A stretch of 64,000 nt of DNA from Amylostereum areolatum (taxonomy: Eukaryota; Basidiomycota; Agaricomycetes; Russulales; Stereaceae), in assembly GCA_012932865.1 (NCBI GenBank), contig SAXG01000002.1:186001-250000 (forward strand), written 5' to 3'. Positions 11,360 through 24,268 of this stretch are shown here, in pieces. The notes beneath the pieces are model-generated. The model saw nothing but the letters and a program-made list of their open reading frames with translations, was not told the origin of the DNA and did no database searches. A program made the position numbers and the translations under genes. Positions within the stretch are counted from its first letter, which is position 1, and the number at the start of each line of letters is the position of its first letter.

Positions 11360-14300
11360 TCAGGCGACGGATCTGAGCTCGTCCACCAAACGCTGCAACG
11401 CGGAAGATGTCAGCACACGGAACGTGACATGAGAGCCTGTCGGTACGCACCTTCCCCTCTAATGTCAAGGCCTCATCGGTCATCGGTAATGTCTCACCCC
11501 TGGCTTGTTGGCCTCCCAAACCCATCCCGTATTCAAGAAGTTGTCGCATAAAATATGGAGTAATGACCACCTCGTCGTCTCGCAACAGGTCTTTGATCGT
11601 CGGCATCGTGGCTGCATACGGCGTCAGCTATACGATTCCATAACGATTCGGAAAGCCCGCTCACGTTCTCGCATAGACAACCAATCATGCTCTAGCAACT
11701 CGGGAATCGTTGCCCGCTCCTTGGGGTTGCGAACCAGACAGCTCTTCATGCACATGATGACATCCTTCCGTACACGCCGTTTGAGGTGATCCATCTTTGG
11801 GGGACTCTCGTTCGGCGAGTCCTTGGTAACCTGCGCGATAGGGGTAGGCGTATTCGGGAAAGTCGATCTGGTATGAGCCGTCCGGGATCGCCTTCATCTT
11901 GTGGTAGAACGACAGGTGCTGAAACGGTGGATGTCCATAGATCATTTGGTAGAGGATGCAACCGAGCGACCACACGTCGGATGCGCGGCCAACCTTCAGA
12001 CGTCGTTTGCCATCGGGAACCTCGATGGCTTCAGGCGACATGTAGTTTACAGTGCCCATCTGCATCGTGGTTGGTATATTTTGATACACGATAAAGACTT
12101 TTATTAGAACATACCTGATGGTCACGCTGAATATTGGTTGTGTCGTTAGCAATGGCGTTCGCAATGCCGAAGTCGATGAGTTTCAGTTGTCCACGGACGA
12201 GCACGAAGTTTGCCGGCTTAAGGTCAGTATGAACGATTTTCTCTTCGTGGATGACCTGCACCGCTTGCAGCATCTATAAGGCCCGGTCAGCGACAGCGGC
12301 GAAGCCCTAGCAAACCGGGTCGACGAACTTGCTGGAAGTAATACGCTACCCAGACCATGTTCATTGGCTCCTTGCGTTGGTCCTGCAGGAGCCTCGCCAA
12401 GTCAATCTCGCCACACTCCATGACCAGCATCAAGTAGCCTTTAGTCCCTCCGGGTCCTGGCTTGACCTCACTGTCGAGGAGACGAATGATCCGATTGTTC
12501 CCATCGAGGCGCTTCAACAATGAGATCTCGTTCATGTACCCGCTCATCGTTTCTGCGTCGGTTTGGTCCAGAGCTATACGCTTGATAGCGTAAATCTCGC
12601 TTGTGTTGTTCATGACACGGTACACGCGCGACGTCCCGCCTCTTCCGATCAAATCTAAGCGGGCATACGTCTTCTTGTTTACCTGCCGTGAAGATGACCC
12701 GTCAACAGGGCCACACACCACCAAGTGACACACAAGCACTACTTACAACGAGGTGACGGTGCCTAGCCGAATCTTGAAAAGGAGGCGGGCTCGCCTTGGT
12801 TGCTTGAGGTTGAGGAGCAGCCGAAACGGATCGGACGACCGGGGCAGGAGGCTGCACGGCAGGAGCCGGATCGTCTTCCGCGTCATCCCTCCCGTCACCG
12901 GCTGCCCATGTCTTTGCAACGGGATTTGAAGGTGCAGGGGCCATGCCACGGTTCGTAGAAGGCTCGGGAGCGGTCGGACTTCTCCTGTGGCGCGCACTGG
13001 AGGCGACGGCACCATTGGGATAGTTGTGCGAGGGCGGGGACAGACGCGGCGCCAGCTCTTCAGGCGGCGGCGACTCTGAGGGTCGTGATGCTACGAGGGT
13101 GGAAGACGGGGCGGTCGAAAGAGATGTATGAGAGGGAACAGCTGGTAAGTGGTCGCGAACGGTGTCGGATGGACGTCGTTGGTGACCGTAGGGACGGGGC
13201 GCGTTCGAGCTGACGGCTACATGTGTGGGCGACGGTGATTGGCGACGCTGGTGTTGTGAGGCGTCACTTCCACGGTCTGCGTAGTATGTAAGCGATGCGG
13301 GAAAGTGGAAACTATCCTGAAGGACGCACAGTCGCTTTCCCGTTGCCCGTGTTCTGAATCTTGCTTAGTCCCTGGTATTCAGACGAGGAAAAAAGGACGC
13401 CACGTACCTTCCAGCATCGCGTCGCGGTCCCTGCGCAACTTGCTCTCATAGGCAGCACGCGCGACTCTACTCGCGGCAGAAACGTGGCCATTGGACGCAT
13501 GGCCAAGGCTGGATCCGGGCCTTGACGCACTCCTGTAGACATCGGCAGAGGACTGATATGATAGTCCGTTCGTGCGGAGACCGTCCGGAGCTATCCGATT
13601 GCTCTAAGTCGATGGTTCACGAGGAACTGTGAGGATGAACGCACAATTCGTTTCGCTCAGACTGGCAGAACGCCGCGGGCGGTTGCTGGCACTGCTTGAC
13701 AACGCGTTGACGCGCTCACGGGCGCCTACGCCGTTCAAGCACCCGCACCGCCGCGCTCGCCTCGTCGGGCCAGTCATCGACGTTGATCCCAGCCTCTGCT
13801 TCGGAGCCCTCGCCCTCGTCCGGTACATCGATCTCTGGGATTTTTCCTATAGCAGACTTTGCGGGCGGTCGTAGTACACGGATGGGGCGCGCGGGTTTTG
13901 ACGCGATGAGGACGACCGCCGCTGGTTGTTGCGCGTTGATGAGACGGATGTTGATGGGAGGGGGCGGCAGCCGCCAGGGGGTTAGAAGAGCCGGAGGTGA
14001 AAGAACCGCGGGCAGAGGAGGACGACGAGTAGTGGTGGGCTTCCAGGGAGTCCGCGGGCGCAGATCGAGGCGGGATCGAGCGACGTTTGAGCCCTGCCTC
14101 CACCACCCAATCCACGTGAGCTTCCGCCTCGTCCATGTTCTCCTTTTCTTCCTGAATGTCGTCCGTCTGCAAACGCAGCTCCCGTTGTGCCTGGCTGGAC
14201 CGCATCGACACACGTACGTCACCAGGTAACTGACCACGGAGCTTTGCAGAGATGGAGGAGGTGCGAGAGGAGGTGGACGAGCTTGACGGCGGTCTGCGAG

Positions 14301-14761
14301 ATGGACTGGGGAAGGGAGACGGGACCGGAGACGGTGCGTTGGAATGAACGAGCGGCAGAAGCGGCGGCGGCGGATGTGATAGAAGGACGTGATTCCTGAA
14401 CTTCCTGACGCTCATGGGAAGCAGACACTACTCCTGGCATGCTTTCTGAACGTGAGAGCGACACTCGCCTGCGGGAGTGGGGGGCGATGAGGGAGTCGGG
14501 CGACCCAGAGCGAGAAGCGGCGTCTTTCGGGAGGGACGTTCGAGGGTGGAGGTCTTCGATGGGGGTGGGCGGTGAGGAGTGCCGACCTCTGGATACCCGC
14601 TGACCGTCGGCAGTGTACTCGAAAGACATTTCGATGACGGACGAGTCGTCGGAGGTCGGGGTCTGGGACGGGGGGCGGGGGATATAGGTCGGGGGAGTTG
14701 TCGGCGGCGACATTGATGGAGAGGGTACGACGAGGGGGCGGGCGGGAGGCGAGTCTACCAT
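11360..14761 (-). CDS. MPS1: Dual-specificity spindle-checkpoint kinase Mps1/TTK
   Basis: The kinase domain (about 12690 down to 11690) has the Gly loop [17 protein letters not shown]-type AIKRIAL, catalytic loop [14 protein letters not shown] in [17 protein letters not shown], the Mps1-typical [13 protein letters not shown], and [16 protein letters not shown] followed by HPPF. This set separates Mps1 from other kinases; Mps1 phosphorylates kinetochore Spc105/Knl1 and drives spindle pole duplication. The short C-terminal tail ends LVDELRSVA at TGA 11362-11360, after an intron with donor GTGCGT. The N-terminal half (14761 to about 12900) is long, Ser/Pro/Thr-rich and low-complexity, as usual for this region; its inner intron borders are not all resolved. 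The start ATG 14761 opens [14 protein letters not shown]; a longer frame upstream of it looks non-coding. Confidence 0.9.
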
Positions 14762-15177
14762 GTAGCAGGCGACGAGGAGTGGAAGCGGTGGCTTGCGGCT
14801 TGCGGCTTGCGGCTTGCAGAGGTGGCCTGGGAGAACGTTCAAAGGAAAGAAAACGTTCTCGACAACTCGAACGAACATGAGGCATTCACGTGATCGTGTA
14901 TCGTTCATCGCGTCGCGTCGCGTCCCTGCCGAGTATTGGACTCCAGCACCCCGTCGCAGCCACCATTCTCGTACCACATTACAGGTATATGAGTAAAGTA
15001 AACATACAGTACTAACAACACACATGGCTTTTACAAGTGGAGTACAGTAAGATGGAGTGGGATGTACACTCATAAAGTACGGCTCATCGGCACAGATACA
15101 CGTCTAGAAAACACAACATCACTCTAGGTCAATAAGATCGTCACCACGAACCGCGCCTGCTTAGGCAGGATCATACT
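14762..15177. other. MPS1 upstream region with 7-bp tandem repeat
   Basis: Four tandem copies of GCTTGCG/A (14791-14818) lie 30-57 bp upstream of the MPS1 ATG, in the presumed 5' leader. The remainder is the MPS1 promoter and the 3' flank of ATG26. No gene is supported. Confidence 0.5.
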
Positions 15178-18100
15178 CTAGTCAAGCTCAGTGCGATTCT
15201 TGCCTGCACGGGGCAGCCATGTGTAGATGGCCTCGATGGCGGTTCGCACGCCGTCCTCTTCCCGGATCCGCTGGCCAATGCTGGCAGCCTTCTCCTTCAT
15301 CACCCTGCGCAAATGTAAGTTCGCCGCTCACTCTCCAAAAAGCAGAGGGCCACGTACCGGTCCGTCGTAGCCTTGATGAGGGCGTCTGCGAATTCGTTGG
15401 AACGCAGACTTGACACCTTCAGGCCGGCCTGTGACGATACAATCAGCACCCACGGCGATACACTATGATAGCAATGGCACCCTCACCCCGAGCTTCTGCA
15501 CTCGTGAGGCCCAGAAAAACTGGTCTCCGAACCACGGTCGGATCAAGGTAGGAAGACCGGCTGGCAAGGATCATTAGAACGTCTGACAGAACAAGCAAGA
15601 GCCACGGTGCACGCACCTCGCAGGCTTGCACCGGTCGTCCCCGCGCCCCCGTGATGAACAGCGGCATCAATCTGGGGGAACAACCAGCTGTGGGAAAGCG
15701 GTCAGCAAACAAGCGCATGTGCGACCACAGAAGAACATACTCATGAGGAACCTTGTCCAGCTAGATTCCCGGGTCAGCAATGGGAAGAAGGCATTGCACG
15801 AAGGGAACATCACGCACGGAATAGCATTCTTCGGGCAAGACAACCTCTTCGGCGTCTGCCTTCGCCATCCGCGATGACCATCCCTTGGATAATGATAGCT
15901 CGCACGCCACCTGAAACGGGACTGTCGGAACACCGCCCACACAGCCAGGACTACAGATTACGCACTCTTTAAGACGGCCTTGATAATGTGCTTCGTCAGA
16001 GCGACAGGATCGGGAACGGTGATGCTCCCGAAGCCGATATATACGAGGGCTTTCCCGTCCGTGCGAGCTTTCTCCATGAATTCAATGAGCGAAGCGGGCG
16101 GACTCCAGTCGAGGTCCGGGTTGTCAAGGAACCAGCTACCACGATAACCGTGAGCGTGAGCGGCGATGAAGGTGCAGTGGTACACGCACTATCCCGAAAT
16201 CGTCGTAGCATCTCCCCAATCCAAGGGCTTGGGCACGACGGCCTATACATATACGTCAGGAGAACTCGACGGGGGTGAGAAGCAACCACTCATACCGGGG
16301 AGAAGTTGTAGATGAACGGAATCTTTGACTGCGCCAAATGCCCCATATCGGTCGCCTCGATGTGGAGCGTGTTCTTGCGCCAGCGGTTGATTTGCCCAGA
16401 GGTGGCGGTCCAGAAAACATTGTCGAAGAGGACATAGCTGTGCGATAGAACGGGATTATTACGCGGTAGAGGAGAAGATGACGAAAATGCTCACGACGTG
16501 GCATTGAACGTAGGAGATTCGACGGGGGGGCTAAGAAATGCGTGGGGGAACGACCGTGTCCTGTGCCGTCACAATAAGTATCTTCCCTTGTCGCATAGAT
16601 ATAAGGGAGATTCACTTGGTCCAAGGCATTGTGAACGTCCGGAAGTAAGGAATATCTATTGGTGAAGGTCAGCCATGGCATGGTTAGGTCGCTGTGGCAG
16701 TGGACGCACGCAGGGCTTCGGCAATATGGACTCCAGCCATGGCCGACGGACTCTCCAGGAGTACATCCGCATCCTTACATTGCTCCCAAGCATCCACAAG
16801 AACTAAAAGACTGTGAGACCCAAGAGAGGCCGGAAGAAGGCACGAGGGCGTACGATTATCTAGCCAGGTCCGGAACTGTATGGGGACCGTGAGTGTAACG
16901 CTAAGCAGGCTGAAAAGAATATCAACTTACGTTCCCGAGGCTCTCCTTGAAGAATTGAGGAGAGAACATCTATTCGGTCATTCGTTCAGGAAGCTCGGCC
17001 ATGACCGACGAAGGGAAACGCGCCTTGTTCTCAACGCTCAATTTCATCAGTGCTCCAGGATCCCCGCCAGCCGTGCGATGGTTAACTCCGAAGCCCTCCA
17101 CCCACTCCTTGTACTCCTCATGCGTCACGATCGTCGTCGTATGCCCCTCCTTCTGCAGCCCCAGACAAAGCGCGATATACGGCTGCACATCCCCGCGCGA
17201 TCCGATGGTCAGACAAACAAAGTGCTTCGGCAGCATCTTGAGCAGAACGGAGTTCCCCGCCGGGTAGTTGATCGCCTTGGGTAGGTAGGTCTTCAGCACG
17301 TAGGGAATCTGCTTCGGCTTCGAGGATGGGATGCGCGACAACGGCGCGAGAATGGACGTCGTGCTCCGCCGTGAGGGTTGACCGTGAAGGACCATCCTCC
17401 AACTGCAGGCGCCCGATAGGCGAGCTCAAGGACAAACCGCTGTCAGAAGCGGGTGTCGCCAAGGGTGATTGGGGAGGCGTCGTTTCCGGTGACATCGATC
17501 TGGGAGACGTCGAGATTACCCGCTTGTCGCGGTATTGCGAGACAGAAGCGTTGATTCTCCGGATCGCCTCATCGCGGCTCGATTCCCTGCGGAAAGCGAA
17601 CCGTAGGTCGTGCTGGCCTTGGATTTCCAAGACGATGACATAGTCCCCGACCTTGCGCAGAGTGTCGACAGGGCGCGCGGATCTCACCATACTGGCTGGG
17701 ATGCGATAGCTGATGTCTTTGCCGAATGTCAAGGCTTTGTACCAGAAGCCGATGATGTCCTCAGTGACGACGAAGGTGCCAAATAGGGAGGTAAACAGGC
17801 GATGAATGTGAGCTTTAGCGGCTGGAGAGGCAACGAGTGTGTCAGCAGGGTAACCTACACAAAAACATACACTCACACCATATCTCCTTGTCCAGATCTA
17901 GTGCAAGGGCAGCGGAAAGAGATCGATGGAGCTGGGAGACCGAGTCTGAGACGTCTTTCGTGTCGAGACCGACCCTGGGATCGAAGTCGATGTACACCCT
18001 GGACGCGTGTGAATACATGTTCTGTCGAGCACGGGCCTTCTCCGCTAGACTCATCAACGACGTCCACTCCGGGTCCTTCTTCATGAAGGCTAGCTGTAGG

Positions 18101-19528
18101 ATATGCGTCTCAGACGCAAACTCTACGGCCTCGACATCCGTTTTGTCGATGGTAGCTGGAGTGGACGTCCCCTGATGAATGTTGCGGCCGTTCGCCGACA
18201 GTGGGCTCAGGATCATCCAATGACACCGTCAGAGAGGCAAGGGTAGCGAACGACAGGCAGCGGGAGAACTGGATCGAGTTGAGACGGCTGAGGGGGATAT
18301 TGATCCGGACACCGTTGACGTCGTCCGCGTCGGAAGTGATTGCGGCTCGGCGGTTGCGACGATACAGGTAGACCGCGCCTGAGTCGCAAGAACAAATGTT
18401 AGAGAGTGTCGTATGAGGACGATGAGACAGCTCCCACCTTTCAATTCCCGTAGCCACTCTCGAACGGCTTCCTCGGTATCACACTCGATCCGGGCCTCCC
18501 TGCTGCCGTCGTTCGGGCCGTCGAAAACAACACGAAAGTATTTGGGATATTTCGGATCGGGATGAATATCCTTGACGGAGGATACTGTGTGCTCATGGTT
18601 AGGTGTGAAGTATTGTGATGGACGAGAGCCGCCCACGTAAGATGCTTCGAAGGGGTTTGATTCGATGTTCGTCCTGGCTGGAGGGGAAGGAGGAGATCAT
18701 ATCATGGGACAGCTCGAGCCAGACCATCTGTTTGCGATGCCATCCCTTGCGATGGACCATGACGGGTCCGGCCTTGATGACATGGTTCGCCTTGGGAGAG
18801 GAGGAGAGGAGGGAAGCGTGGAACGCGATGCGGTGTGTGGTCAGGTGAACGACGCCCTGAGCCGCCCAACAGGTAAGCGAACACCACTCAAAATAACCAT
18901 AAGTACGGCCGACGTACCAAGATCGCGACATCCTGGATAAGGGTGCCGTCGGTCTCGAGGATTAGCTTCTCTTCGTTGGGTTCTCCGAGCGCTCCGAACT
19001 CTTGCTCGAGGAGGTCGACGATCTGCTCCGGCTCGAGCCCCGCCTCCGCCACCACGCCTGGATCCGACTCCTCGGCCACAGACGAGAGCCCGCTCTCGCC
19101 GTCCGTGCTGCCTCTCGTCTTGCTGGAGCTGCGAGAACTGTCCGACGACTCGCGGGTGTCTTCTGGCGCCTCTTCGTCGTTTGACGCCCAGTTGTTGACG
19201 GAGAGCTGGGCCAGCCGCTGGGACACCTCTTGTCAGACTCGTTGAGGTCTCTTCCGACGAGGTTGGTGAATCCTTGGAGGGATTGGTGGAGCGTCTCTTC
19301 GGATGCGCCATGGACCAAGCCCGGGTACTCGAGGTCTCCGCCCGCGGGAGATGGTTCGAATAGTTGATCGTAGGCCGCGGCGTCGGCGAAAATGCGGGAG
19401 AGGCCTGGATCGTCCAGGCCGAGCTGCTTGAAAAAATCGGAGGAGGGGTTTGGAGTGTGGATGGAGGGGGTGAGGGTGGTGTCAGCGGTGGAGGATCGCC
19501 TGAGGCAAGGTTTGGGAGGAAGAGACAT
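15178..19528 (-). CDS. ATG26: UDP-glucose:sterol 3-beta-glucosyltransferase
   Basis: The domain order from N-terminus is that of fungal UGT51/ATG26. A Ser-rich leader (start ATG 19528, [13 protein letters not shown]) is followed by a first GRAM block ([16 protein letters not shown]), a PH domain ([24 protein letters not shown]), a second GRAM ([18 protein letters not shown]) and the GT28 N-lobe ([20 protein letters not shown]). The catalytic part has [50 protein letters not shown] and the donor-binding [17 protein letters not shown] then [20 protein letters not shown]. It ends [12 protein letters not shown] at TAG 15180-15178. The enzyme makes ergosterol glucoside at membranes and is needed for pexophagy in some yeasts. 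One junction near 19225-19232 (ESDK to VSQRLAQLS) does not keep frame with any intron I can find. Confidence 0.93.
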
Positions 19529-20718
19529 GGTGAGCCAACGCATAACCTAGATTCGATGGACGACGGGTGTACGCGACATTCAAAAGGACGAGGGCAACCA
19601 GTTCATCAAGACTCGGAAGCTCCGCCCTGGCTTTTTGCTACTTCCGCGGCGGGGGTTGCAATCGTGAACATGCCCGCCGAACACGTCAGCCCTATGCCGT
19701 GACAAAGCCCAACCTCCCTGTCTCGCTTGACTCGCTCACGCTCACCGAGGTGCCACCTCCGAACGCGCCGGCGTATGCTGAGTCCTGATCATGACAAGCT
19801 TGCCCGCACGCACTTTGATCGTGTCCTACTACACGTACTTACAGTACCAGGCATATACACGCCTGATGGACCACACCCTTATGGGTATACAAGTATCGAT
19901 ATGCGTGCATACGTCATTGATAGACGCGGGTCAAGCTGCATCGAGAGCGCCCTTCGGCATATAAGTATGTACCGGAATGATCTGAAGAGATGTCGATATG
20001 AAAGCGTGCCGTGGTTCTCAACGAGACTTGCTCCACACACGGCGTGTGTAGATACAATCTTAGAGCGACGGGACGGAGAACTCTGCGACATACCACTCGA
20101 TGCGAAGCTGCTCGATCCCAGCGCCGACCAATCACGATGATGGGCTGTTCCAAATCCTGACGCAAACAGGAGCCAGCTGACGCCCTGCGGCGCATACCAT
20201 TCGTAGCCCTGTGGGGAGAGCCGACCTGTGTATAGGGCCGGCAAGCCTGAAGGAGCATAAAGGAAGGCAGCATTTGGGCGAAAGGATTGAGCAGGCGACG
20301 GAAGTCATCGACGACGGGCGCATGATGGGACGACGAGTAGCACGAATGATGTGGTTCAAACTAGATACGCACGCGGCACGGCCAGCGCGGATAATGGACG
20401 GACGTCAAGGAGACGGGGATCACTGTAAGTTCGCAAGCAAGCTAGCAGGATAGAGAGCGGCTGGGAGAACAGGGAAAGTAGAGTTCATAGCGGTGTACGA
20501 GGGTGTATACTCCGGTGTAATAGAGGAGGAATAACATAAAGGAGTAAATACAAACCATTAGACTCTAGAGAGAAACCGCGCGCGGGATTTCATTTACATA
20601 TGTGGCGGTGAGGGCGAGAAGGAGATGGCTGAAAAGGACGGCGGCATTCGCGGTCCCGTCCCGCGTCCTGGTTGTCCCCCATTCCTCCCACCACCACCAC
20701 CACCACCCCCCAGCAGCC
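19529..20718. other. Divergent intergenic region, about 1.2 kb, no supported gene
   Basis: The interval separates the start codons of ATG26 (-) and the DUF6533-like gene (+). Short frames on both strands (for example 19879-20273 minus) have no recognised motif. The stretch should hold both promoters. Confidence 0.45.
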
Positions 20719-22326
20719 ATGGCGAACGTCACGGTCACCGCCGACCTCCTCCCCAACTCCCTCAACCTTCCCCCCCATCTCTCCGCCCACAAGTACTTCT
20801 TCGTCTGCACCCTCACCGTCGCCGCATGGGACACCCTCGTCCTCAGCCCCCGTAGCTGGAAGATGTTCAGATCAGAGGGCTGGCCCGTTCTGAAAATCAT
20901 CTACTCCTTCCTTCGTTTCTTCATGCCCGCAGAGTTCGTCGTCGTCGGTCCGTTCACTCCACCGGTTCTATCGCACCCACCCATCCTCACCCCCCCCACC
21001 CCCCCTTCTCTACAGGCGTCGCCTTCTTCGATTCCAACTGGTCCCTCCCCGTTCGTCTTCCGTATCGTCCTCCTGCCCGATCCCTGACCTTTCGTTCAGA
21101 TGTGCCAGAAATTCTACCTTTTTGAGCCCATTTGTACCGCTATCCTCCTGGCTTGCTGCTCTGGTGCGTGCCTTGCGCGTCTCCCGCCGAAATACATCGA
21201 ATTAACCCCCCCCCCCCTTCCTAGCCGTCCATGTCATCCGCATATACGCCATTCACGATAGGAGCCGCTCCCTTCTCCTCGCCATGAGCGGTCTCCTCAC
21301 CGTTCAGATCGTCGTCACTGGCATCTGCTGTGCTTTCTTCCGATGTAAGCTTCCATCTATCCATCACCGCCTTGACGATCACAACATTCACCCAACTCCG
21401 TAGCTGTTCCCTTGCTCGAAGGCCAGGGCTGCATTGCAGGACCCAAGGCCAACTGGGTCGGTGTCTACTGGCTCTCCGCCACCATCCTCTACATCACATC
21501 GGTACGCAGCCCCACTCCCCCCCCCCCCATCTTCCCTCGGGCGTCTCCAGCTACAGCTTCCCCATTTCCTTTTCAGTTCTTCATGGCGGTTGCCCGCTCC
21601 CTCCAGTCCCTTGATAACAAGTCAATCAGCACATGGAAACTCATGCTCCGGGATGGCCTTAACTTGTACGGCGTACGTATCCTCTCCCGCTCCGTATCTC
21701 CATCCTCCCGTCTTCTGAACAAGGCACGCAGGCCATCGCCCTCGTGAACACCGTCAACATGTTGTTCTGGTTCATCGTCAAACCCTCCGAGACGGAGAAA
21801 GGGCCGGAGGACACGATCAAGACAGTCGTTACCAGGCACGTCCCCCCCCCCCCCCCCCCACCCCCACTCTCTCCGCTGGCCAATAACCGTCTCTATCTCC
21901 AACAGCATGACCGCCGTCCTCACCACGACCATGACCCTGCGCATCATCCTCTCCGTCCGCGGCTCGCTCGAGTCGGGCGGGACCTTCGCGGGGCATTTCA
22001 CCTCGACCCAGCACTCCAACACCGCCTCCGGCGGCGTCCCCTCCGGCCGCGGCGGCAACACCAACTCGGTGCTCCAGATCAACTCGCAGCCCCTCGGACC
22101 CACCTACACCCTCGACGGAATCCAAAAGAAGGTCCAGGGCGAGTGGATCGCGACCTCCACCGGCGACCACAAAGTTCCCCTCGCGGACACGAAGGAGACC
22201 GCGTCGTACGACGGCCCTCTGGACGGGCGCGAGTCGCCTCGCTCTGCGGCCACCAGGGAGGCCCCGGGTTTGCAAGGCGTCAGGATCACCGTCGACAGGG
22301 AGGTGATCGAGACGCCGAGCCACTGA
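20719..22326 (+). CDS. DUF6533-like multi-pass membrane protein
   Basis: The start ATG 20719 opens MANVTVTADLLPNSLNLPP. Hydrophobic blocks follow in seven inferred exons: YFFVCTLTVAAWDTLVLS, IYSFLRFFMPAEFVVVGVAF, ICTAILLACCSAVHVIRIYA, LLLAMSGLLTVQIVVTGICC, WVGVYWLSATILYITSFF, ALVNTVNMLFWFIV and VVTSMTAVLTTTMTLRIIL, then a hydrophilic C-tail of about 120 residues ending at TGA 22324-22326. The first segment plus Trp-Lys-rich loop resembles the DUF6533 region common in mushroom 7TM proteins. Function unknown. Several introns carry long C runs (12 C at 21206-21217, 18 C at 21842-21859), unusual as pyrimidine tracts. Confidence 0.78.
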
Positions 22327-23250
22327 ACCCCCGTCCTCCTCCCCCGTCCCCCCCACCCGATCTGCCGTCTGCTGCTATCTATAGTGTATATTTACCACCA
22401 TGTACCCGTCTCGAGTCTTGCCTGGGTTTTATTATCCTCTTCGGAGCTGACTTCATGCAGGACGACGGTCGTTCCTCTTTTCCTCCCTCCCCCCCCCTTT
22501 GTTCAATTTCTTGGGCGTCGACGTCTCTCCTAGGGAGGCTGGCACGGTGTATTTTCGACGTTGAAATATTGTTTATATCTTTCCCCCGTACTTATCTATG
22601 AAGGAGGATCTCAGGATCCCGCGAAGCCAGTGCCTTCCAGTGCCGTCGTACTCCCTCGATTTTCTTCCAAGAACAGAAGGCGGATTTGTCCAGTCACGGA
22701 CTTTGCATTGTTCCGCACTGGCATCCGCGTTTCGTCGGCGACACATGGTAAGTACCTTACGGCGAACCATCCTCGCACCGCTGAAAGATGGCGATGTAAG
22801 GTGGTGGGTCGAACGGTGGCGGGGGTATTCCCTCCGAGAGGAAGACGTGAATACCGCGTACCCGCACCGGCAAGTAAGCTGTGAACCTTTGTATTCGCCC
22901 ACTCATCGGAAACTTCCCGCGCAAAACGGCGGCTATCCTAGTGGCAAAAGGGCCGAATACTTCCCTGGGGTCGTTGTCGACGGCGCACCGACCGAATAAG
23001 ATCGCTTCTTCGAAGGGGCGATTGTGGACGGAGGAGAACTCAGGTAGCCCACATGAGAACGGAGAGTCCTTCGCGGTCGGCGTGATACCTGAGCACACAC
23101 TGCTAGTTTTCCCCGAGAGGAACGGCGATGCAAGGAAACGCAAAAAAGCGTATGCCATGTTTGAGTGTTGCGGCGCATGCGATCATAATAGACAGAGAGT
23201 GTGGAAGAGCCATGGAAACATACGCGCGAGGGGAGCGGGGATGCAAACGC
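22327..23250. other. Convergent intergenic region, about 0.9 kb
   Basis: This lies between the stops of the DUF6533-like gene and RPS19. Frames of 100-135 residues at 22598-22999 (+) and 22757-23158 (-) overlap each other antisense and have no recognisable motif, so no gene is called. Confidence 0.45.
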
Positions 23251-23884
23251 CTACTCTTCCTCCTCCTCAGCCTCCTCCTCCTCTTCCTCCTCCTCCTCGT
23301 TCTCGCGCTCAGCCTCCACCACCGCCGTCGCGATACGGTCCAAGTCCCGCTGGCCGTCCTGGCTGATCCGTCGCCCGCCGTTGTCCGAGAGCTCGAGCAC
23401 GCCGATCTTCTCTAGCGACTGGCAGATTTTGCGCTGCACGGCCGCGGACGCGTCGCCGTGGTGTGACGGGCGGTTCCCGCGGCGGTTGCGCCCGCCGTGC
23501 AGCTTCGCAAGCGCGCCGATGCCGACGTCTTTTCGCAGGTAGATGTGTCGCGCGACGGCGGCTGCAAGGCGACGACACGCGGATCGATCGAAGCCCCCCC
23601 CCCCTTCCCGTTCAGACCGGTCGTGCGAGAGCGCGAGGAGAGAGGGACGCACCGGCGCGGACGTAGTACCAATCTTGATCGTAGGGTGCGAGCTCTTTGT
23701 ACGCCCCGGTCTTGACGATGTCGACCCAGGTGGGGACCTCAAGCTTGCCCGAACGCTTGAGATGGGAGGAGTAGGCCGCGATGAACGCTTCCGCGCTGTG
23801 TGGAACCGCCGACGGTGGGTCAATTTCGTCCGTTCAAAATCGCGGTTGGGCGGTGACGCACCTGATGTCTCTTACGCCCGGCAT
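23251..23884 (-). CDS. RPS19: 40S ribosomal protein S19 with acidic C-terminal tail
   Basis: Three exons are inferred. ATG 23884 opens MPGVRDI; a GTGCGT intron then leads to [20 protein letters not shown] and [20 protein letters not shown], and a second intron to [60 protein letters not shown] and [16 protein letters not shown]. This is eS19 across its whole length; it is needed for 18S rRNA 3' maturation and sits in the head of the small subunit. The end is unusual: after VVEAERENE comes a run of nine Glu, Ala and five Glu to TAG 23253-23251. The second intron contains a 9-10 base G/C run near 23597. Confidence 0.96.
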
Positions 23885-24268
23885 TTTGGGATGGTTTTGA
23901 GGGTGGTCTTGAGGGCAGGGGGCCTGGGGTTGCGGAGGGCGATGTCGGGGCGCGTGGGATAGACGGACACGGGCGCTTCGGTGCTAACTAACTGTACAGA
24001 TGCCAGCGTCGGGACTCGCACGATCACGTGATCTAACGCTCGAACCTTTGAATTGCACCGCCGCCACGTGGACCGGTACTTACTTACAAACTTTTGACTT
24101 CACAACTTATCAAGTACCCAGGACTGCTAGGTTCAACGCATTCCATGTATGATATATATACAGTGAGTAGAATAATACAATATGGGCATGGGACGATGTC
24201 GTTCGTCTTCCACGAGCTTCAGCCGGATACCAATAACGGACGTAAACATATGGGAGGTCGCGAGCGAG
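23885..24268. other. RPS19 upstream region
   Basis: About 380 bp between the RPS19 start codon and the 3' end of the F-box gene, both on the minus strand. It should contain the RPS19 promoter. CACGTG-like core at 24012-24030 (gatcacgtgatc). No gene seen. Confidence 0.4.

Noticed and set aside
14219..15073. N-terminal extension of MPS1 upstream of ATG 14761
   Set aside because: The extended frame is hydrophobic and repeat-derived there, unlike the Ser/Pro-rich protein that begins at MVDSPPARP.
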